Part shown: positions 1 through 9,279 of the stretch, piece by piece
How positions within the stretch are numbered: the stretch's first letter is position 1
How the letters are laid out: each line of letters opens with the position of its first letter
NCBI RefSeq assembly: GCF_003435375.1
Contig: NZ_QWGL01000003.1
Span: 1-64,000, forward strand
Direction of reading: 5' to 3'
Source: Clostridium sp. AM34-11AC
GTDB lineage: Bacteria; Bacillota; Clostridia; Lachnospirales; Lachnospiraceae
Length of the DNA stretch: 64,000 nucleotides
The notes under the pieces: generated by a model
The model's input: only the letters and a program-made list of their open reading frames with translations
What the model was told of the DNA's origin: nothing
Databases searched by the model: none
Made by a program: the position numbers and the translations under genes

Positions 1-58
1 ATACAGTAACTATGTGGCTTTCAGCCACTTTCACGGCTGATTCGTGAATAATCTAGGC

Positions 59-802
59 TTATTGTTTTTCTTCCTGCATTTCTTTCAGCATTCTGATCAA
101 TACATTTCTAGTGTAAGCACCCGGATGTTTCCGATCTTCGGCTTCCAATTCTTTTACATAGAACGGTTTTCCGTAGTAGATCGTAATATGGGACGGGGTG
201 ATAAACGGGAAGTGTTTTTCCAGCACCTCCGCCGTTCCTGTCATCGCCACCGGGACCACCGGACAGCCGGATTTCTCCGCAATCTTTAAGCTCCCCTCTT
301 TAAACGGGAGGAGCTCCGTGATATCTTCGTTCGGATTTCTCGTTCCCTCCGGGAAAATCCAGATGGAAACGCCGTTTTTTACCTTCTCGATTCCCTGAAG
401 GATCATCTTTAAGCCTTCTTTGATGTTCTTTCTGTCTAAGAACAGGCAGTTCACGTTCACCATCCAGGTGCGTAAGAGTGGGATCTTTTCCATCTCCTTT
501 TTTGCGACGAAACCGAGCAGTGTCGGAACTGTCGTGTAGCCCGCAAGAATATCAAAATAGCTTCTGTGGTTTCCAACATAGAGGACCGCTGTGTCTTCCG
601 GTATATTTTCCGCGCCCTTCACCGTCACGGTCACCCCCGCCAGCTTTAAGAGTACCTTGAACACGGACCGGACGACCTTGATCGTCTCCAGATCCCGCGC
701 GTGGGGATCTTTCTTTCCAAGCGATACCTGTGCCACAAGGAACGGATAGCTGAAGATCAAAAATCCCACCAGTGTGAACAGGACAAGTAATAATCTTATC
801 AT
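59..802 (-). CDS. plsC: 1-acyl-sn-glycerol-3-phosphate acyltransferase (PlsC family)
   Basis: Predicted membrane-bound acyltransferase that transfers an acyl chain to lysophosphatidic acid to give phosphatidic acid in phospholipid synthesis. The roughly 247-residue protein has a hydrophobic N-terminal segment. It shows the family HX4D motif in NHRSYFDIL, and the FPEGTRN motif that contacts the glycerol phosphate. I start at the ATG whose first codon ends at 802, because GGGAGG lies about 10 nt ahead of it. The ATG six codons upstream has no ribosome binding site. No partner gene is adjacent. Substrate chain length cannot be read from sequence, and lyso-lipid acyltransferases of other specificity share these motifs. 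Confidence 0.9.
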   Translation of the reverse strand: MIRLLLVLFTLVGFLIFSYPFLVAQVSLGKKDPHARDLETIKVVRSVFKVLLKLAGVTVTVKGAENIPEDTAVLYVGNHRSYFDILAGYTTVPTLLGFVAKKEMEKIPLLRTWMVNVNCLFLDRKNIKEGLKMILQGIEKVKNGVSIWIFPEGTRNPNEDITELLPFKEGSLKIAEKSGCPVVPVAMTGTAEVLEKHFPFITPSHITIYYGKPFYVKELEAEDRKHPGAYTRNVLIRMLKEMQEEKQ

Positions 803-845
803 AAGTAACAAACCTCCCATATTTTCTTTAACAGTAACGGTGCTC

Positions 846-889
846 TCTTACGGTCAGCACAGCAGGTGTGCCCACCTATTGAACAATTG
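846..889. repeat. Diverged copy of dispersed intergenic repeat family 1
   Basis: The 44 bases beginning TCTTACGGTCAGC and ending near TTGAACAATTGC match, with about eight mismatches, the core of the copies at 43141-43218 and, inverted, 44806-44883. It lies upstream of plsC in a gene-free gap. No coding function is apparent. Confidence 0.55.
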
Positions 890-999
890 CCTTTCATACA
901 CTTTAAAGAGTTACAGCAATGAGGTTCATAAGTTATATTATATTAAATAAACCTCTTATTTGCAACTCAAATGCACCTCGAATCCAGCTAAAATCCAGC

Positions 1000-1545
1000 T
1001 CAAATCTGTCTATATATTGGCTTTTCTGTTGCCGGATCTCTGGAAAGGATTTCCTCTTTTCCTCCTGTCAGATATTCAAAGAGAAGTCCTGTCATGAACC
1101 AGAACGGAGCAAAATCCAGCCGGATCACGCCGTCGACGCTCAGCATCCGCCCGGTGTAATCCCACGGACATATACCAAGGCTTTTCAAGAATGTTCCCGT
1201 GAGGTATTCTGCGAAAAAGATCAGGACCATGTCCAGGATCCCATGGCGGAAGATCCTGTCCTTTACCGCGATCTGTCCCCGGTCTCCGATCCAACTGTCC
1301 ACCCATTTCCCGATGGGCCCCAAAAGGATTCCCATTCCATATATCGGGAACATGTATATTGATGTCTTTCCCATGAATTTCATATCTCCAGCCGCAAAGC
1401 CTTCCACGGAAGTCAAAAGGATCTCAAGTCCCCATCCCGTCAGACCGCAGAGCATAAAATTCCTGACCCATTGTCTCCATCCGCCGCTGGAGCTTTTTTT
1501 TACTGCAATTTTCTGATTTCTGTTTTTCTGCTTCCATCTGTTCAT
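1000..1545 (-). CDS. Putative ABC-transporter type IV family membrane protein (CmpB-like)
   Basis: A 181-residue protein resembling the small clostridial family called putative ABC transporter permease (PF06541-like). Several hydrophobic stretches lie between roughly residues 30 and 160, after a basic N-terminus rich in Lys and Arg. The segment YMFPIYGMGILLGP followed by a D-G-rich stretch is typical of the family. No ATP-binding subunit is next to it, so a transport role is unproven. The ribosome binding site before the chosen ATG is weak, and the start could lie downstream. Family assignment is from memory of conserved segments. Confidence 0.65.
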   Translation of the reverse strand: MNRWKQKNRNQKIAVKKSSSGGWRQWVRNFMLCGLTGWGLEILLTSVEGFAAGDMKFMGKTSIYMFPIYGMGILLGPIGKWVDSWIGDRGQIAVKDRIFRHGILDMVLIFFAEYLTGTFLKSLGICPWDYTGRMLSVDGVIRLDFAPFWFMTGLLFEYLTGGKEEILSRDPATEKPIYRQI

Positions 1546-1658
1546 GAAACCAGTATCTGTGATTCTCCGATCCGCTATGCAGCCTTTTCCACGGTGCTTT
1601 TTTCCACTTTTATTTTTCTGCGGCTCATGCCCTGAAAAGCCAGGATCGGCCGCTTACT

Positions 1659-1838
1659 CTATACATACTGATTTTTTTCCGGATCGTACTCATAATCGAT
1701 CGACGCGAGTTTCTCATCCACGTCTTTCCTGTCTAGACAAAGCGACCTGCACAACTCGTCCATGTCCGGGTAATTGTCCCGCAACTGCGTGTTGATATAG
1801 CTTAACAGCATGACCGGATCTTTCGGTATATTCACCAT
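1659..1838 (-). CDS. DUF4250 domain protein
   Basis: A 59-residue protein containing IPKDPVMLLSYINTQLRD and ending in IDYEYDPEKNQYV, both characteristic of the small clostridial DUF4250 family. Its function is unknown. The start is set at the ATG ending at 1838 because AAGGGGAG sits directly before it; an ATG 13 codons upstream lacks this. It stands alone between the type IV membrane protein and the divergent asparaginase gene. Confidence 0.75.
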   Translation of the reverse strand: MVNIPKDPVMLLSYINTQLRDNYPDMDELCRSLCLDRKDVDEKLASIDYEYDPEKNQYV

Positions 1839-1885
1839 CTCTCCCCTTTCCCGGATGATTCTTTCTTTCCAAACCATCCGCCGTC

Positions 1886-1915
1886 TTTACTTTCTGAAGC
1901 CTCCTATGTTATACT
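1886..1915 (+). promoter_or_regulatory. Possible sigma-A promoter of the asparaginase gene
   Basis: TTTACT and TATACT are separated by 18 bases, about 48 nt ahead of the asparaginase start codon. The -35 is a weak match and the -10 a good one. Confidence 0.4.
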
Positions 1916-1962
1916 ATAAACCATATGTGAGATGATTGCAAACGAAAGGGGATTTTTAAATC

Positions 1963-2976
1963 ATGAAACACCTTCTGCTGCTCGGAACGGGAGGAACGAT
2001 TGCCTGCAAGCGCGGCGAAAATGGTCTGACACCGCTCCTCACCGGCGATGAACTGTTGTCTTATGTACCGGACGCGAAAAAATTCTGCGAGGTGGAGACA
2101 GTGCAGGTCTTAAACATCGACAGCACAAATATGCACCCGAAGCACTGGCTGAAACTGGCTCAGGTTCTGGAAGAGAATTATGACGATTATGACGGCTTCG
2201 TAATCTGCCACGGCACCGATACCATGGCCTACACAGCTGCTGCCATGTCCTATCTTGTCCAGCATTCCAGCAAGCCCATCGTGATCACAGGCGCGCAGAA
2301 GCCCATCGACCTCGATGTGACGGACGCAAGAACAAACCTTCTGGACAGCCTGCGTTTTGCTGCCTCCGAACGCGCCCACGGCGTGACCATCGTATTTGAC
2401 GGAAAAGTCATTGCGGGAACTCGCGGAAAGAAAGAGCGCAGCAAGAGCTACAACGCATTCTCCAGCATCAATTTCCCGTATCTCGCCGTGATCCAGGACG
2501 AGCACATTTTATACTATATCGACGATAAATGGCAGGACCGCGAGAGCGTCCGCTTCTACCACGAGATGGACAGCCAGGTCAGCCTCTTAAAGCTGATCCC
2601 GTCCATGGACTCCAGCCTCCTCGACTATATGGCAGAGCATTATGACGCAGTCGTCATCGAATCCTTCGGCGTCGGCGGTCTTCCGTCCTATGAATCCGGC
2701 GATTTCTATAGCTCCATCGAAAAATGGATCTCTATGGGAAAAGTCGTTGTCATGACCACCCAGGTCACTCAGGAAGGCAGCAATATGTCTGTCTATGAAG
2801 TCGGCCAGAAGATCAAAAACGCCTTCGGTCTCATCGAATCCTACGATATGACCCTGGAGGCCACCGTGACAAAGCTCATGTGGATCCTCGGGCAGACGAG
2901 GGATCATGATAAGGTGCGGGAGATGTTCTATGAGACCATCAACCATGATATTTTGTGGAACACGGGAAGACGGTAA
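1963..2976 (+). CDS. ansA: Type I L-asparaginase
   Basis: Hydrolyses L-asparagine to aspartate and ammonia, predicted in the cytoplasm because no signal peptide is present. The 337-residue protein starts with LLLGTGGTIACKR, the first asparaginase signature carrying the nucleophilic Thr. It also has ICHGTDTMAYTAAAMSYL, the second signature with the Thr-Asp pair. Length and lack of a signal sequence fit the bacterial type I family (AnsA, E. coli AnsA-like) rather than periplasmic type II. AAAGGGG precedes the ATG. It is monocistronic, with a terminator directly downstream. Confidence 0.93.
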   Translation: MKHLLLLGTGGTIACKRGENGLTPLLTGDELLSYVPDAKKFCEVETVQVLNIDSTNMHPKHWLKLAQVLEENYDDYDGFVICHGTDTMAYTAAAMSYLVQHSSKPIVITGAQKPIDLDVTDARTNLLDSLRFAASERAHGVTIVFDGKVIAGTRGKKERSKSYNAFSSINFPYLAVIQDEHILYYIDDKWQDRESVRFYHEMDSQVSLLKLIPSMDSSLLDYMAEHYDAVVIESFGVGGLPSYESGDFYSSIEKWISMGKVVVMTTQVTQEGSNMSVYEVGQKIKNAFGLIESYDMTLEATVTKLMWILGQTRDHDKVREMFYETINHDILWNTGRR

Positions 2977-2997
2977 TACGATTGAAACATTTTAAAA

Positions 2998-3032
2998 GAC
3001 TGCATACCAGCAAACGGATATGCAGTCTTTTT
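2998..3032. terminator. Bidirectional intrinsic terminator between ansA and oppF
   Basis: GACTGCATA and TATGCAGTC form a perfect 9-bp stem with a 12-nt loop, followed by TTTTT on the plus strand and TCTTTT on the minus strand. It separates two convergent genes. Confidence 0.85.
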
Positions 3033-3055
3033 GGCTTCTTAAATAACGTCCGGAA

Positions 3056-4027
3056 TTACGCTTTCCACTCTTTTTTATACTCTTCAAACTCTTCGTCCGA
3101 ACAATAGATCGTATGTCCCGGACTTACTTCGTGATAGGACGGCTGTTTTCCTTCACCGTAATGATGAATCTCCGGATCGTAATGGATTTTTACGCGTTTT
3201 TTCTCATTGAGCGGATCCGGCTCCGGAATGGCAGAAAGCAGTGCCTTGGTGTACGGATGAAGCGGATTCTTAAATAGCTCATTGGAATCCGCCATCTCAA
3301 CCAGCTTTCCGAAATACATCACACCGATTCGGTCGGAAAAATATTTGACGACGGAAAGATTATGCGCAATAAACAGGATTGTCAGTCCCATTTCCTGTTT
3401 CAGCTTATTTAGCAGATTGATCACCTGTGCCTGCACAGAGACATCGAGAGCTGAAACCGGCTCATCTGCGATCACCAGCTGCGGTTCCACGATCAGCGCC
3501 CTTGCAATTCCAATGCGCTGGCGCTGTCCTCCTGAAAATTCATGGGGGTATCGGGATGCATGTTCTGCCTGAAGCCCCACATGTTCCAGCATCGCGATCA
3601 CCCTTTTCTGCAGTTCTTCCGGGTCTTTCACCCCTCGAATTTTCAATCCTTCCGCTATAATCTCCTGTACTGTCATTCTCGGATTTAAAGATGCGATCGG
3701 ATCTTGGAAAATCATGGCAATATGATCGGTAATATATTTATGAAGCTCCCTGTCCATTTTTCCGGAGATTTCTATGCCGTTAAATTTCACAGTTCCCCAG
3801 GTGGGATCATACAGCCGAATAATCGTGCGGCCTGTCGTTGTTTTTCCGCAGCCGGACTCACCAACCAGTCCGAACGTCTCCCCGCGTTTCACATAAAAGG
3901 ATACATCATCCACCGCTTTCACTGTAGACTTTTTTCCTCTGTTTTTTGTTGTAAAATACATGCTGAGGTGTTCCACATCCAGAATATGATCCTCAACACC
4001 TGTCGAATTCATCTTTTTATTATCCAT
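3056..4027 (-). CDS. oppF: Oligopeptide ABC transporter ATP-binding protein OppF
   Basis: One of the two ATPases driving peptide import. The 323-residue protein has Walker A GESGCGKT, the ABC signature FSGGQRQR, Walker B LVIADEP and an H-loop FIAHN. It also has the C-terminal oligopeptide-binding-type extension (HPYTKALLSAIPEPDP) that marks OppD/OppF proteins. It overlaps the end of oppD by 8 nt, implying translational coupling, and is the last gene of oppABCDF. The terminator at 2998-3032 follows. Dipeptide or nickel transporters have similar ATPases; the large lipoprotein gene in the operon favours peptides. Confidence 0.9.
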   Translation of the reverse strand: MDNKKMNSTGVEDHILDVEHLSMYFTTKNRGKKSTVKAVDDVSFYVKRGETFGLVGESGCGKTTTGRTIIRLYDPTWGTVKFNGIEISGKMDRELHKYITDHIAMIFQDPIASLNPRMTVQEIIAEGLKIRGVKDPEELQKRVIAMLEHVGLQAEHASRYPHEFSGGQRQRIGIARALIVEPQLVIADEPVSALDVSVQAQVINLLNKLKQEMGLTILFIAHNLSVVKYFSDRIGVMYFGKLVEMADSNELFKNPLHPYTKALLSAIPEPDPLNEKKRVKIHYDPEIHHYGEGKQPSYHEVSPGHTIYCSDEEFEEYKKEWKA

Positions 4028-5057
4028 GTTCCGCCTCCTCCTTCATCCTGGCGATGCGGTGCTGCAAAATCTCCGGCATCTCTACCTTTGGCGCATCCGG
4101 ATGTAAAAGCCATGTAGCAGCATAGTGGGTGTCGGAAATTTTAAAATACGGCGGTTCTTTTTCAAAATCAATCTTCATCGCGTATTTATTTCTCGCTGCA
4201 AATGCATCCCCTTTCGGCGGATGAAGCATATTCGGCGGAGCACCCGGAATTGCATATAGGGTCTCTTCCGTGTGCAGATCCGGCATTGCAGACAACAGTG
4301 CCCAGGTATACGGATGCGCCGGATGGTAGAAAATATCTTCACAGGTTCCCACTTCCACGATCCGTCCGGCATACATAACGCATACACGATCTGCAATATT
4401 GGCAACCACGCCGAGGTCATGAGTGATGAAAATTACCGACAGATCGTGCTCTCTTTTCATATCATTGATCAGCTCCAGGATTCTCGCCTGAATCGTCACA
4501 TCGAGAGCTGTCGTCGGCTCATCGCAGATCAGGATCTCCGGATTGCATGCAAGGGCAATTGCAATGACAATGCGCTGCCTCATACCGCCGGAGAACTGGA
4601 ACGGATATGCCTCATACCGCTCTGCCGCGTTCGGAATTCCAACGACTTCCATCAATTCGATGGCCCTCTGCTTCGCCTTTGACTTTTCAATGGATCCGCT
4701 TAAGATCAGCGCCTCTGAGATCTGTTTTCCTATTTTCATGATCGGATTCAGTGCTGACAGAGGATCCTGGAACACCAGTGAGATCCGTTTTCCTCTGATC
4801 TTATAAAAGTCTTTTTCCTTATATTTCGCCATATCTTCGCCCTGATACAGAATCGAGCCGCTGTCGATATGGCCGTTCTTTGCAAGAATTCCAAGAATTG
4901 CTTTGATCGTAACCGATTTTCCGGAACCGGATTCTCCTACAATCGCCAGTGTCTCACCTTTCATCAAGTCAAAGTTGACATCACGAACCGCATGAACCGT
5001 ACCTGCGAACGCATGAAAGGAAACAGAAAGATCTTTTACACTTAAAATAGGTTCCAT
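4020..5057 (-). CDS. oppD: Oligopeptide ABC transporter ATP-binding protein OppD
   Basis: Partner ATPase of OppF in the peptide importer. The 345-residue protein carries Walker A GESGSGKS, signature FSGGMRQR, Walker B ILICDEPTTALD and the H-loop FITHD. The C-terminal part contains HPYTWALLSAMPDL and the oligopeptide-transporter ATPase extension. Unlike most OppD proteins its tail is not visibly Cys-rich. It lies 17 nt after oppC and overlaps oppF, so the five genes probably form one transcript led by oppA. Confidence 0.9.
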   Translation of the reverse strand: MEPILSVKDLSVSFHAFAGTVHAVRDVNFDLMKGETLAIVGESGSGKSVTIKAILGILAKNGHIDSGSILYQGEDMAKYKEKDFYKIRGKRISLVFQDPLSALNPIMKIGKQISEALILSGSIEKSKAKQRAIELMEVVGIPNAAERYEAYPFQFSGGMRQRIVIAIALACNPEILICDEPTTALDVTIQARILELINDMKREHDLSVIFITHDLGVVANIADRVCVMYAGRIVEVGTCEDIFYHPAHPYTWALLSAMPDLHTEETLYAIPGAPPNMLHPPKGDAFAARNKYAMKIDFEKEPPYFKISDTHYAATWLLHPDAPKVEMPEILQHRIARMKEEAEHG

Positions 5058-5074
5058 ACCATTCGCTCCTTTCC

Positions 5075-6223
5075 TTATGCACCGCGCTGGGTTGGATCAA
5101 ATGCGTCACGCAGACCATTTGACAGCATGTTGAATGCGATCATCAGCAGAGAAATCACAACTGCCGGGAAAAACACCTGGTTCGGATACTGCTGCATGAT
5201 CTTCTGTCCCTGGGATAAAAGGACACCGATCGAGCTTTCCGGTGCACGGATGCCAAGTCCGATATATGCCAGGAAAGACTCGGTAAAAATAGCACCCGGA
5301 ATTGCAATCATGGCACGTGTAATGATTGGCCCAATGGAATTCGGCAGAATATGCCGGAAGATCAGTGCCATATCTTTCACGCCGAGTGTTCTGGCCGCAA
5401 GCACATATTCGCTGCCTTTATAACGGTAAAACTGGGAGCGAATCATTCGGGCTGTGCCAATCCAGTTCTGTACGACAAGGCAAAGAATAATTGACAGCAT
5501 GCCGGTTCCGAAAAAGAGGATAAATAATGTTACCACTACAATCTCCGGGAATGCACCGATAATCTCGGTAATGCGCATCATAACCATATCGATCTTTCCG
5601 CCGTAATATCCCGCAATGGAGCCATAGACAATACCGATAAAAACATTGCAGATTACCGAGATGAACGCAATTACCAGGGAAACACGGGCACCTCGCCACA
5701 TTCGTACCCACAGATCACGGCCGAGATAATCCGTCCCCATCCAGAAATATGTTCCATCCTCAAGACCGCAGTACTTGTAGTAATCCACTTTGATATCACA
5801 CATATCCACGCCCTGGACCTTCCGGTAGTTGATGACTTTCAGAATGCTGCCTTCCGGATAACGTGTTGTATCTTCCAGGCTGTCCACACGTCGATTCGTC
5901 AGCCATCGGGTTCCATCCAGAATTCCAACATTCTCGAGAACCGGCATTTTGGGCGGAAGATTGATTCGGTTCAGATCCTGGTCATTGTAGTGCCAGTGGC
6001 TCATCATTGGCATAAAGATTGCCATGAACAGAATGATCACGATTCCTACAAACGCTACAATGGAGACCTTGCTCCGGCAGAAACGCAGCATTGCATCCTT
6101 AAAAAAGCCAATCGGCTTATCCTGGAATGTCGCATCCGCAATGTCATCCTTCATCTGGACAAATTCAAATTGTTCTTTGTCAGCCTGATATTCCGGTACA
6201 GCGGAAGAGTAAAATTTTGCCAT
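5075..6223 (-). CDS. oppC: Oligopeptide ABC transporter permease OppC
   Basis: Inner-membrane permease of the peptide importer, 382 residues. After a cytoplasmic N-terminus of about 50 residues comes one membrane segment, then a long extracytoplasmic stretch to about residue 165, then five further hydrophobic segments. The EAA-type coupling loop is seen around AARTLGVKDMALIFRHILPN. The start codon overlaps the oppB stop (TAATG), a classic coupled junction. The extracytoplasmic insertion between the first two membrane segments is long for an OppC and may contact the binding protein. Confidence 0.9.
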   Translation of the reverse strand: MAKFYSSAVPEYQADKEQFEFVQMKDDIADATFQDKPIGFFKDAMLRFCRSKVSIVAFVGIVIILFMAIFMPMMSHWHYNDQDLNRINLPPKMPVLENVGILDGTRWLTNRRVDSLEDTTRYPEGSILKVINYRKVQGVDMCDIKVDYYKYCGLEDGTYFWMGTDYLGRDLWVRMWRGARVSLVIAFISVICNVFIGIVYGSIAGYYGGKIDMVMMRITEIIGAFPEIVVVTLFILFFGTGMLSIILCLVVQNWIGTARMIRSQFYRYKGSEYVLAARTLGVKDMALIFRHILPNSIGPIITRAMIAIPGAIFTESFLAYIGLGIRAPESSIGVLLSQGQKIMQQYPNQVFFPAVVISLLMIAFNMLSNGLRDAFDPTQRGA

Positions 6224-7173
6224 TATTTCTTCCCTCCCATCCTTACACGCGGATCAACAATCCCGTAAGAAAGATCCACGATGAGTACAGTCACAAGAGA
6301 TACCACAGAATAAAAGATCAGGGCCGCCAGCGTTACCGTATAGTCCGGCGCATTGATGGACTTTACCATAATACCGCCCATACCGGGAATCGAGAAAATG
6401 GTCTCGATTACAAGACTTCCGCCCATAATGCTTGTGAACATCGGCACAATGATATTCATAAGAGGAAGCATGGAGTTTCGGATTCCATGGTTGATCGTTG
6501 CCTGACGTTCCGTGAGTCCCTTCGTCTTTGCCAAAAGCATAAAATCTGAGTTGATGGTCTCTGCCAGTTCCGCTCTCAGATATCTTGTCACACGGGCGAT
6601 CGGTCCGAGAGACAGGGCCATGATCGGAAGAAACAGGCAATAAAATTTATCCCAACCGGATGCCGTAGCATCGTAAATGATCGGAAATAATCCCGCTTTA
6701 AATGCCACAAAATACTGAAGCAGGGTGGCGAAGATAAAGGATGGAACTGAGATAAATATGACGACCAGAAACGATATCAGATAGTCTGTCATCGTATTTT
6801 TCCGGATTGCCGCCACAATTCCGAGGATAATCCCCAATGGAAGCGATATGATCAGTGAAAAAAAGTTAATATAGAGTGTGACCGGAATCTTTGTCTTGAT
6901 CACATCCCACACCGGAACATTGACATACATCTTCAGAGATGTTCCCCAGTCGCCTTCCAGAACAAGTCCCTTTAAGAACATTGCATACTGGATCGGGATC
7001 GGCTTATCAAGATTATATTTTGCTTCCAGAGCTGTCCTCTGCTCATATGTCATATCTACGGCATCATCGAAGATTCCGCCCGGCATCAGGCGGATCACCA
7101 TGAAGCCGATGGTAATGATAATAAACAGAGTTACTAACATTGCCAGAATTCGCTGCATAATGTATTTTGCCAT
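6223..7173 (-). CDS. oppB: Oligopeptide ABC transporter permease OppB
   Basis: The second permease of the peptide importer, about 316 residues with six predicted membrane segments. The N-terminus MAKYIMQRILAMLVTLF and the coupling loop around RYLRAELAETINSDFMLLAKTKG are typical. The start is placed at the ATG ending at 7173 because GGAGGGAATGAT precedes it; an in-frame ATG 27 codons upstream has no such site. It lies downstream of oppA, separated by a hairpin that may reduce permease expression relative to the binding protein. Confidence 0.9.
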   Translation of the reverse strand: MAKYIMQRILAMLVTLFIIITIGFMVIRLMPGGIFDDAVDMTYEQRTALEAKYNLDKPIPIQYAMFLKGLVLEGDWGTSLKMYVNVPVWDVIKTKIPVTLYINFFSLIISLPLGIILGIVAAIRKNTMTDYLISFLVVIFISVPSFIFATLLQYFVAFKAGLFPIIYDATASGWDKFYCLFLPIMALSLGPIARVTRYLRAELAETINSDFMLLAKTKGLTERQATINHGIRNSMLPLMNIIVPMFTSIMGGSLVIETIFSIPGMGGIMVKSINAPDYTVTLAALIFYSVVSLVTVLIVDLSYGIVDPRVRMGGKK

Positions 7174-7261
7174 ATCATTCCCTCCGAGTTTCCTTTTGCG
7201 CTTCCTGTAAAGCCCATCGGTTCCTTTTCGCCGCCCGATCACTTCCGTCAGCATAAAATCC

Positions 7262-7289
7262 GCCTGCCGGCTCGCAGTATCCGGCAGGC
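7262..7289 (-). promoter_or_regulatory. Intergenic stem-loop between oppA and oppB
   Basis: GCCTGCCGG and CCGGCAGGC form a perfect 9-bp stem with a 10-nt loop. No long T-run follows on the minus strand. Such hairpins after binding-protein genes commonly stabilise the upstream mRNA or cause partial termination; this role is inferred. Confidence 0.6.
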
Positions 7290-7324
7290 AGATGTTTGCA
7301 GGTTCATTCAGTTCCCGTCATCGG

Positions 7325-9121
7325 TTATACTTCTTTATCACTGATCGTGAAACCAAATCCGTAACCCGGAATGTATACATCCGATGGGAGAATGACTTTC
7401 GGATTGATCAGATAGTAGCTCGGTGCCTCGTATACCGGGCAGGCTGCTACTTCATCAAGCACGATCTTTTCGATTTCCCTTGTCAGTTCCAGACGGTATG
7501 CCGAATCCATTTTTGCTTCCAGATCATAATTGGCTTTTTCCCAAAGTGCATCCACTTCATCATTGTAATATGGTTCGTTCTTGTTCGAATACATGCCGGT
7601 GTAAACTTTAAGTCCGTTCCACGGTGCCGCTGTACTGGTATTCCATCCTCTCCACTGAAGTTCAAAGCTGTTCGGATCTCCATCTTTCCATCCCTTGATG
7701 TAGGAGTTTAAGACACCGCTCGGAGCTGCCATCAGCTCCAGAGTAAAGCTGTCTCCAAAGATCTCCGGGAAAGATTTATGTAAGAACTCAGATGCCGCCT
7801 TATTGTTGGCACTCGTCTCATTGTACTGCAGGGTCAGGGTCAGACTGGTAAGTCCACATTCTTCCATCGCCTTGTCGTAATACTCCTTGGCAAGTTTCGG
7901 ATCATACCCGAGATTTTCGGTCAGATATTCCTGTGATTCAGGCATTTCCCGGAATGTCTTGCCGTCAAGACCAAGGCACTTGCTCGCAACGAGATAATTA
8001 GCCGGAATTCCATTTGTCATTTTTGCAATGCTCTGACGGTCCACTGCATAGAACAACGCTTTTCTGAAGTTCAGATTTCCAAGGATTCCATTGTTATTAG
8101 TATTTCCGTGGTTAATCGTAAGGGTCTGGATGGAGGTTGCCGGTGCTACCTTGATGCTCGGATCATCCACATACTGTTCAATCGCCTCCGGGCTTAATGC
8201 GACTTCGTCCAGTTCTCCGTTTAAGTAAAGCTCAAGCGCTGTATTTCTGTCTGCTACAACTTTATAAACATATTCATCCAATTTGATATGGTCTGCAAGA
8301 ACATAATCCGGATTTTTCTTCATTTTGAAAACGGAACCCGGTACCCATTCTGTCAAAATATAAGCTCCGCAGCTCTTATAAGTGTCTCCCGTGGAACCAT
8401 ATGAAGTCTTCGTCCGGTCTTCATTCATACCGGCCTCATACGTCGGTTTATGTACCAGGTTGGTCCATACATAGTTGAAATGACTCTTGATATCGGCTGC
8501 TGTAACTGGAGCATCTAACTCGAGGCCAAGCATATAATCGCCATTTCTCTTGATTCCCACTTCGTCCCAGGAGACTTTGTTTTCTGTCCCCTGAAGATAA
8601 TAATCTGTAGCCTTTGTGATCGTAATATAATCACTTGCAAGCTGGGATGCACGGTTATTTACCATAAGGGGATCCAGACACATCTGGAAGGAATAGATCA
8701 CATCATCCACATTGATTGAATCTCCATTCTCCCATTTCGCATTTTCACGGATCTTGATCTGCCAGATTTTTCCATCCGCATCTACCTGCTCTGGTTCACT
8801 TTCTGCCAACTCCGGAATATACTCAAATGATTTTCCGTCCGCGGTCGGATACTGTCGATACAGCAGAAGTGTTGTTGGTTTGATCACATCCGCACTTGCA
8901 CTTAACGTGTAGATATGGCTGTTTAATGTATCAATATCCGTCGTCATATAGTCGTTAAATACTTTCGGTCCTGTCTGTGCAGCTGCCGTTGTCTCTGCCG
9001 CCGTTGTCTCAGTAACCGTTGTATCGGAGTCTCCCGGGTTCTTCGGTTCGCTGCTGCACCCTGCAAGGGTTCCGATCACCATCGTGCATGCTAACAATGC
9101 TGCAATTGTCCTTCTCTTCAT
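7325..9121 (-). CDS. oppA: Oligopeptide-binding lipoprotein OppA
   Basis: Extracytoplasmic substrate-binding protein that delivers peptides to OppBC. The 598-residue precursor has a basic N-terminus, a hydrophobic segment and a lipobox ending in LAGC near residue 21, so it should be lipid-anchored. A Thr-rich linker (TTVTETTAAETTAAAQ) follows. The mature part carries the SBP_bac_5 pattern, for example NFRKALFYAVDRQSIAKM and TLTLQYNETSANNKAASEF. AAGGAGGAAACGAT precedes the ATG. As the first and most upstream gene of the operon it is probably the most highly expressed. Peptide length preference cannot be deduced. Confidence 0.92.
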   Translation of the reverse strand: MKRRTIAALLACTMVIGTLAGCSSEPKNPGDSDTTVTETTAAETTAAAQTGPKVFNDYMTTDIDTLNSHIYTLSASADVIKPTTLLLYRQYPTADGKSFEYIPELAESEPEQVDADGKIWQIKIRENAKWENGDSINVDDVIYSFQMCLDPLMVNNRASQLASDYITITKATDYYLQGTENKVSWDEVGIKRNGDYMLGLELDAPVTAADIKSHFNYVWTNLVHKPTYEAGMNEDRTKTSYGSTGDTYKSCGAYILTEWVPGSVFKMKKNPDYVLADHIKLDEYVYKVVADRNTALELYLNGELDEVALSPEAIEQYVDDPSIKVAPATSIQTLTINHGNTNNNGILGNLNFRKALFYAVDRQSIAKMTNGIPANYLVASKCLGLDGKTFREMPESQEYLTENLGYDPKLAKEYYDKAMEECGLTSLTLTLQYNETSANNKAASEFLHKSFPEIFGDSFTLELMAAPSGVLNSYIKGWKDGDPNSFELQWRGWNTSTAAPWNGLKVYTGMYSNKNEPYYNDEVDALWEKANYDLEAKMDSAYRLELTREIEKIVLDEVAACPVYEAPSYYLINPKVILPSDVYIPGYGFGFTISDKEV

Positions 9122-9226
9122 ATCGTTTCCTCCTTTTTTATTTCAGGACCTCCAAACAGGCCTTCCATCTCGCCCATTTTCATTCCATTGGAATTTCTCC
9201 CAGCTGTTGACATTTATATGAATCTC

Positions 9227-9257
9227 ATTATAATAAATTCCATATGCACGACATCAA
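9227..9257 (-). promoter_or_regulatory. Possible oppA promoter
   Basis: On the minus strand TTGATG is followed after 16 bases by TATTAT, or after 19 by TATAAT, about 110 nt ahead of oppA. It overlaps the upstream region of the divergent DUF3899 gene. Confidence 0.45.
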
Positions 9258-9279
9258 TTCAGCGAAAGGATGGTCCCTT